Below the pieces are notes generated by a model. It did not search any database, had not been told where the DNA came from, and was given only the letters and a program-made list of their open reading frames with translations. Shown piece by piece: positions 59,167 through 64,000 of a DNA stretch of 64,000 bases (the stretch's first letter is position 1; the number at the start of each line of letters is the position of its first letter). The stretch is taken from contig KN834751.1 in NCBI GenBank assembly GCA_000827265.1, forward strand, positions 626,113 through 690,112, read 5' to 3'. The stretch comes from Collybiopsis luxurians FD-317 M1 (lineage: Eukaryota; Basidiomycota; Agaricomycetes; Agaricales; Omphalotaceae). Position numbers and translations under genes: made by a program.

Positions 59167-61638
59167 TTATAACTGAGGCGTATTAGGCATAGTGGCACTA
59201 CCCGTACCTGCACCGGCACCGGCAGACGTCGAAAGTGAAGTATCAGAAAATCTAGAAGCCAAATCGGTATCACTCCGAGTCCGCGCACCGAGCTGCGTCT
59301 CCTCGTACGACGGCAAACCCGTCATACTCGTCAACGGAGGCACCCCGCCAATAAAGCCCCTCGACGCCACTCGATAATCCGGAACCTCCGATATCGCGCG
59401 ATGCAGCATTTCTTGGTTGTGGTTGTTGTTATAGTCTGCAATCTGGATCGGCCGTCCACCAGGAGTCGTCGCCGGCTGATGACCGCGTTCGGTGGAGTAC
59501 ATGCTGGGCATTGAGGAAGAGGAAGTGAGGGAGGAGAGATTGGTGTGACTATGCGAGCGGGATCCGAGCCAGGTGGGATGGGTAAGGGATGTGAAGGGTT
59601 TCATGGTAGCTTTGAATACACCCTGGACGTTTCGACTTGCGTTTCCGGTGTGAATGTAGGTTTCATTCGGACCTGCTACACGCAATGTTTTCGGATTAAC
59701 ATGACCTCCGCGTTCAGGACTGGAAGCACGGCTTGGCAGACGACTGACGTGGGCACTGGTTGGACGGCTGTTTCCTCGACTTCCGGGTCGGGATGCGGGG
59801 TTGGAATTTGGGTTGGAGTGATCTGGAGTACCGTCGGAGGAAGATGAATGGGGAGTTGTATGGCTGCTCGCATTGCCAAACGCATGTTGATCATCTTCTG
59901 TATGCAAAGTAAGCAAGAGCTCCGAATTGACCCAATCCAAGGGAGTACTATCGCCTGAGCCAGGGGCATGGGGGAGATGCGACAGCGCGTGAGCTTCTAG
60001 AGGAGAAGAGTAGCCTGAGCGAGATCTTGGCCAAGGAGAAACGACGTCACTATGGCCACTAGAAGGACTGACACCGTCTCGGACCCATGGATTGGCGACA
60101 CGCATCGTCACGCTTTCAGGCAAGTACATGTTTGCGACCCGATCCCGGACATGAGCAGTGTAACTGGGGAGTTCCATGTCATCCTCCACTTCTTCGGCAG
60201 GAACTTCAGGACCGCCAATCAACAATCGTCGAGTGGCAGCCGTGTGCATACGAGCCTCATTCAAGAGCCGTGGGTCGAGAATATGAATGGGAAGCGAGCA
60301 GCGCAATTCCGAGGTGTGACCGTCCGGGTTGAGAATAAGAATGCTCCAGCGAATGCGATGGCTAATATGAATTGGTTCAAGGGTATGCGTAGGCGAAATG
60401 GTAAGAGGAAGTCGAAGTGTGAGATAGGTCACAATGTCATCTTGACTAATTTCAACACCATCGATGGGATCCCGCGCCAACGGCGGAGAAGAGATTGATG
60501 TAGATGAAGAAGAAGCAGAGAGTGAAGAAGGACCAGGTTCCGGCGATTGGTTACTATGCGGGGTAAAGGCAAAATAACCAGCGGCAGCAGACCCTGAGTG
60601 CCGATGGCCGTGACCTAAATTAGGTGTACCAGGTAGCGACGATGGTCCAGGTGTACGAGCACGATGGTCGCGCTCAGGGACCTCGATCGCCTTGCCCCCA
60701 GCAATCTCGTGCTTTACACTAGCAACGACACGACTGTGTTCTTGATGACCCGACCGAATGTAAACCTTTACGGTTTCATGAATGGAAGTATTGATATTCA
60801 AGACGCCAACGCCTTTTACTAGCGGTGAGAATTTTACGAGAGCAGTGAGTGTGTCACCGCAGGCCCAAGCCTTGTGAGGAATCATGATGGAATACATGAG
60901 TTTTTCGGGCCATGTGTTTTCAATTTCGAGAGTCTGCTGATACTCGAGAGCTTCGGGGGCAAAGGAACGAATGATGGTGACGGGGATCTGGGATTGCAGA
61001 TTGTGTCCAAGACCGGGTCGGGACACATGAGCGCGAAGTTTATACGCGACGGATGCTCCACCAAAGACAGAGGTTGAAGCGGATGAGGGGAGAGAGCCAC
61101 CGAGCTGCAGCTGAAAGGGGAAAAAGTGCCGACCAGGTTTTAGGGTATGCGAGTGTCGTTTCTCGCCTTCAAGAAAAGACCATTCATGATTGCATACGAT
61201 GAAGGTTAGGGGCGCAGAGTTGAGTGATATGCTAACAAAGAGAGTGAGCGAGGGATGGAACGAACATGGCTCTCTGACGACGTACGATTCGTGTGGGGGA
61301 ACGGGCAAACGAGCTTTACCTCTAAACTGCAAGGTAATTTCTTTGATAGAGGTCGACTCTGAGAGACAAAGCGCGACATGGCCAGAGAGACGAGCTGGCT
61401 CTACGTCTGGACCGGTGCCCTTGAGAAAGATGCACTCTTTATCGAGAATAATCTCGAGCCTTGGACGCTCTTTGCTGTCCTTGCCCATATCGTGCTCTGG
61501 GGCAAAGGCAGGAGCGACAGGAGACAAAGGGCCAGATTGAGGGTGAGCGAAAGAAGGATCTTCATCGTTTCGAGGAAGAGCTATATGATGCTCCCTAGTA
61601 GAGGCAGGTGATACAGATCCATTGAAGATTGAGTGCAT
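59167..61638 (-). CDS. Alpha-arrestin family protein (805 aa)
   Basis: Exons 61286-61638 and 59167-61231 sum to 806 codons. Alpha-arrestins (ART/Rod/PalF type) link Nedd4-type ubiquitin ligases to membrane transporters for endocytosis. Arrestin N-domain features: LEIILDKECIFLKGTG, LSGHVALCLSESTSIKEI, FRGKARLPVP and TFIVCNHEWSFLEGE, HTLKPGRHFFPFQLQLGGSL; the C-domain has NTWPEKLMYSIMIPHKAWAC and TYLTLRLP. The long Ser/Pro-rich C-terminus carries ELPSYTAHV and GLPSYEETQ, which resemble PY motifs (LPxY instead of PPxY). The intron falls within the N-domain, after the HES codons. Confidence 0.85.
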   Translation of the reverse strand: MHSIFNGSVSPASTREHHIALPRNDEDPSFAHPQSGPLSPVAPAFAPEHDMGKDSKERPRLEIILDKECIFLKGTGPDVEPARLSGHVALCLSESTSIKEITLQFRGKARLPVPPHESYVVREPCSFHPSLTLFVSISLNSAPLTFIVCNHEWSFLEGEKRHSHTLKPGRHFFPFQLQLGGSLPSSASTSVFGGASVAYKLRAHVSRPGLGHNLQSQIPVTIIRSFAPEALEYQQTLEIENTWPEKLMYSIMIPHKAWACGDTLTALVKFSPLVKGVGVLNINTSIHETVKVYIRSGHQEHSRVVASVKHEIAGGKAIEVPERDHRARTPGPSSLPGTPNLGHGHRHSGSAAAGYFAFTPHSNQSPEPGPSSLSASSSSTSISSPPLARDPIDGVEISQDDIVTYLTLRLPLTISPTHTLEPIHISHRIRWSILILNPDGHTSELRCSLPIHILDPRLLNEARMHTAATRRLLIGGPEVPAEEVEDDMELPSYTAHVRDRVANMYLPESVTMRVANPWVRDGVSPSSGHSDVVSPWPRSRSGYSSPLEAHALSHLPHAPGSGDSTPLDWVNSELLLTLHTEDDQHAFGNASSHTTPHSSSSDGTPDHSNPNSNPASRPGSRGNSRPTSAHVSRLPSRASSPERGGHVNPKTLRVAGPNETYIHTGNASRNVQGVFKATMKPFTSLTHPTWLGSRSHSHTNLSSLTSSSSMPSMYSTERGHQPATTPGGRPIQIADYNNNHNQEMLHRAISEVPDYRVASRGFIGGVPPLTSMTGLPSYEETQLGARTRSDTDLASRFSDTSLSTSAGAGAGTGSATMPNTPQL

Positions 61639-62551
61639 CTTCGAGCAGAGCTATAACAAGTCAAGCTGTGAATATCAAAGAGGGGTTGATGGTATACCTA
61701 ATAGCTCGAGAAAGGCAACTTGTTCTCCGATGAAACAAAAGAGTGGAATCTGGGAAATGGAAGCCTGGAAGCCTTTGGGTTCTCGAAGGGACAATGACCG
61801 TAATGGTACAAGAAGGACCGGACATACCCATAACCGTCGGCTTATATTTGTGCTCGACATAAAAAAAAAAATAATAAAACATTTTTGGAGATTCTGTGCT
61901 CTTATCCACTCTTCGGTCCGCTCGCTCCGAGTCATATCTTATCCTCATTTCAATTCTTTCTTCGAGCTATCTCTGTATTTTACAATACAAAACCCCTCCA
62001 AAATCCAAAAACCCTTTGTCCGAATTTCCGAAAAAAGTCACCGATCTCTATGACGCGATCTCAAGATACGTCTTTTCCTTCCCTTTTCAGGTACAATACC
62101 CCTCCTCGGATATCAAGCTTCCATTGTAAAGAAATTCGTGCTCGAATCGAGGGTACACACATATCCGTACATCGTAATCTATGTATAGCTCTTGACGCTC
62201 GTCGGTTTCCACCGTGCCCATAGCCACCCTGTGCACATTGCCCACAGAACCGCTTATCTTGTCCGGATGTCAGATTTTCCAACCTTGACTCACTTTGGCA
62301 ACCGTCACCGCCGCAACCAACGTGCAGGTATACATGCGATATTATAACCGCTACAATGGCTACGCATGCTCGATATTCAGCCGAAAGGCTGTATTCAGGC
62401 AGTCGACAAACACGCTTTCCTCGGGCCAAGATAACACGACAACAACTTTTTTTTCTTGATACACAGAGACCCAAATCAATCATAGATAGATGGCATCCAC
62501 ATCCAGGTAGTAGATACGTGGCCAACCTCGCCTCCTCATCATCCAACCCTC
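61639..62551. other. Intergenic, arrestin promoter side
   Basis: 5' flank of the arrestin gene and 3' flank of the lyase gene (both on the minus strand). An A-rich run lies near 61860-61880. The open frame at 62356-62730 (plus) overlaps the lyase terminal exon and is not believed. Confidence 0.45.
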
Positions 62552-64000
62552 TCACGCCTTGTACATCGTATCCAAATACGCTTCCGCCAGTTGAGTCACC
62601 ATATGCGGCCCCACAGGACTCGAACTTCCCAGACCTAAACAAAGAGGCTCCAGCTCAGCAAAACCGCGGTCGTACACGTACAACATCAGAGGCAGGCAAA
62701 ACACCATTCAAAATGGAAGAATCACGATGAAGATGATGACGGAAAATCAAAGCATCGAAAATCTACTTTATTTGACACCTCTCGCCAGCGCCGACCTAAA
62801 CTAGCTATCCCTCCCCTGGCCACGGACAGCAAAAACCTCCACAGGCACAAGCGCAACGAAAACTGTCTCCGGAAAGATAGGCCCGACAAGGAACACTCAC
62901 CGTACACAGATACCATAGTTCCCTTTCCGCTAGGACTAATCTTGGCTTCCTTGATAGCATCTTTCAAGTCTTCAATAAACGTATCCACCATTGTGACCGT
63001 CAACCGCTGTTGTTCAGGATTGTTCCGCATTGTTGCGAAAAGATGCGACGAAATGCGAGGAAATAGGACCGCATATGCCCAGTGTCAAAATGAGGAATTC
63101 CGAAGGAGGACCGAAAATCCGATTGTCAAACGTGGGCGTTAAAGTCCGAGAAAGCCGAAAATAGAAATCCAGCGGTACAGTGTGGCAATAAGAACACAGA
63201 CAACCCAATTCAGCTCTCTTACAACAAGAGTCAAAGAAACACGCCAAAAACTAACCGTGCAAGCGATATGCAGCGCCGGAGGTCCACTGAGCCCATTCAA
63301 ATGCCACCCCTTTTTCGACATCATATCTCCCACCTCCCAAATATTTACCTTCGGGTGCTTGGATCCGAAAGCAACGACAGATGCTGGAGGTGAACCGAGA
63401 ATGTACAGCTCGGGTATACTGGACGAAATCCTGTCGGCGATATTTCGCGCACATGTCACAATTTCACGACATGAATCGAGGTAGCCTCTGCCGAAAGAGC
63501 GGTACCCGTAAGCGACACAAGCAAGATCCATGGGAGGCTGCGCTTACTTTTCGCCCATGAATTGCATCGCAGCCCATGTTCCAGCGATCAGAGCCCCAGG
63601 ACTTGAGGGTGCAAAAAAAGTAGGGTGTGGTGAGGGAGAGCACACAGAACACAATAAGCAATACAATAAGGGCCCAGAAAAATGGAAACTCACCGCGAAC
63701 CAGACAGACTAGGACTACCGTAAACTCCACCTATGGATACAGACTGCAATCAATATGACTCCAAAAGAAAAATTCGAGGGTGCAGACTCACCCGCCCAAT
63801 CAGGATATACATAGTACTGGAACCGTCGAAGCGCAGCATCTTTATACATCACAACTGAAGTGCCCTGAAAATCGCATAGATACATAAGAATGGAAGTCTA
63901 AGACAATTCTGGAAATCGAACGTTGGATAGGAAAAATTTACCTTGGGCGCAAATCCGTACTGCATTCAACAAAGCAATATAAGCATTTGAATGGGAGCGA
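62552..64000 (-). CDS. DPL1: Sphingosine-1-phosphate lyase, C-terminal part (runs off window)
   Basis: Seven exons seen: 63942-63959, 63792-63864, 63694-63730, 63548-63601, 63256-63487, 62901-63006 and 62552-62634, summing to 201 codons. The enzyme is PLP-dependent in the ER membrane and cleaves phosphorylated long-chain bases. Joined segments read YGFAPKGTSVVMYKDAALRR, YYVYPDWAGGVYGSP, GALIAGTWAAMQFMGEKGYL, LYILGSPPASVVAFGSK and KKGWHLNGLSGPPALHI, and the end is LDTMYKA. The PLP-binding lysine lies just before YGFAPK, outside the window. The 18-base exon is a microexon. The N-terminal half and the membrane segment are not in view. Confidence 0.92.

Noticed and set aside
62356..62730. Plus-strand 124-codon frame
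   Set aside because: It overlaps the terminal exon of sphingosine-1-phosphate lyase on the other strand, which has strong family evidence.

Overview
The window is nuclear DNA of a filamentous basidiomycete, most likely an Agaricomycete. Genes are split by many 50-70 bp GT-AG introns, spacing is compact, several proteins look basidiomycete-specific (a DUF6697-like protein, an 'NVTI-GG' kinase-like protein), and a three-LysM secreted protein is present. The order is not decided by the sequence; root-associated groups such as Sebacinales are only a guess. One run of 645 N (41673-42317) interrupts a protein kinase gene.

Layout. (1) 1-10.6 kb is an accessory arm: three F-box family genes on the minus strand (7-1770, 6589-8347, 8880-10632), a U6 snRNA, an old yellow enzyme gene and an intact RNase P subunit gene (RPR2/Rpp21). 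(2) 11.3-24.4 kb is ordinary genome: alpha/beta hydrolase, tRNA-Glu(CUC), CCR4 deadenylase, a kinase-fold protein, a LysM protein, a bZIP factor and a DUF6697-like protein. (3) 24.4-30.1 kb has no gene I can support. (4) 30.1-36.4 kb holds the histone chaperone CHZ1, a proline-rich basidiomycete protein, gluconokinase and proteasome subunit alpha-3. (5) 38.0-42.9 kb holds two minus-strand kinase-related genes only 26 bp apart, flanked by direct repeats. (6) 43.5-55.4 kb is an inverted, diverged copy of the left arm: an RPR2 pseudogene, a second old yellow enzyme, a second U6, one broken and two long F-box genes. It is interrupted by an insert with a 0.4 kb inverted-repeat element, a Crinkler/RHS-type effector gene and a decapitated protein tyrosine phosphatase. 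(7) 55.5-64 kb returns to housekeeping genes: muskelin, an alpha-arrestin, and the 3' part of sphingosine-1-phosphate lyase.

The main story is an inverted segmental duplication about 40 kb apart. Reverse-complementing the left arm gives RPR2 - OYE - U6 - F-box, the same order and relative orientation as the right arm. After duplication the copies took different fates: one RPR2 stayed intact while the other gained a stop codon and lost a zinc ligand, OYE stayed open in both with a new C-terminus in one, U6 was preserved, and the F-box genes multiplied in tandem and show mosaic relationships suggesting gene conversion. A partial tandem duplication also carried the 5' end of muskelin along with an F-box gene.

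Gene models with introns were built by eye. For most, the exon lengths sum to a multiple of three, which supports them; models where I could not fix all exons are marked.
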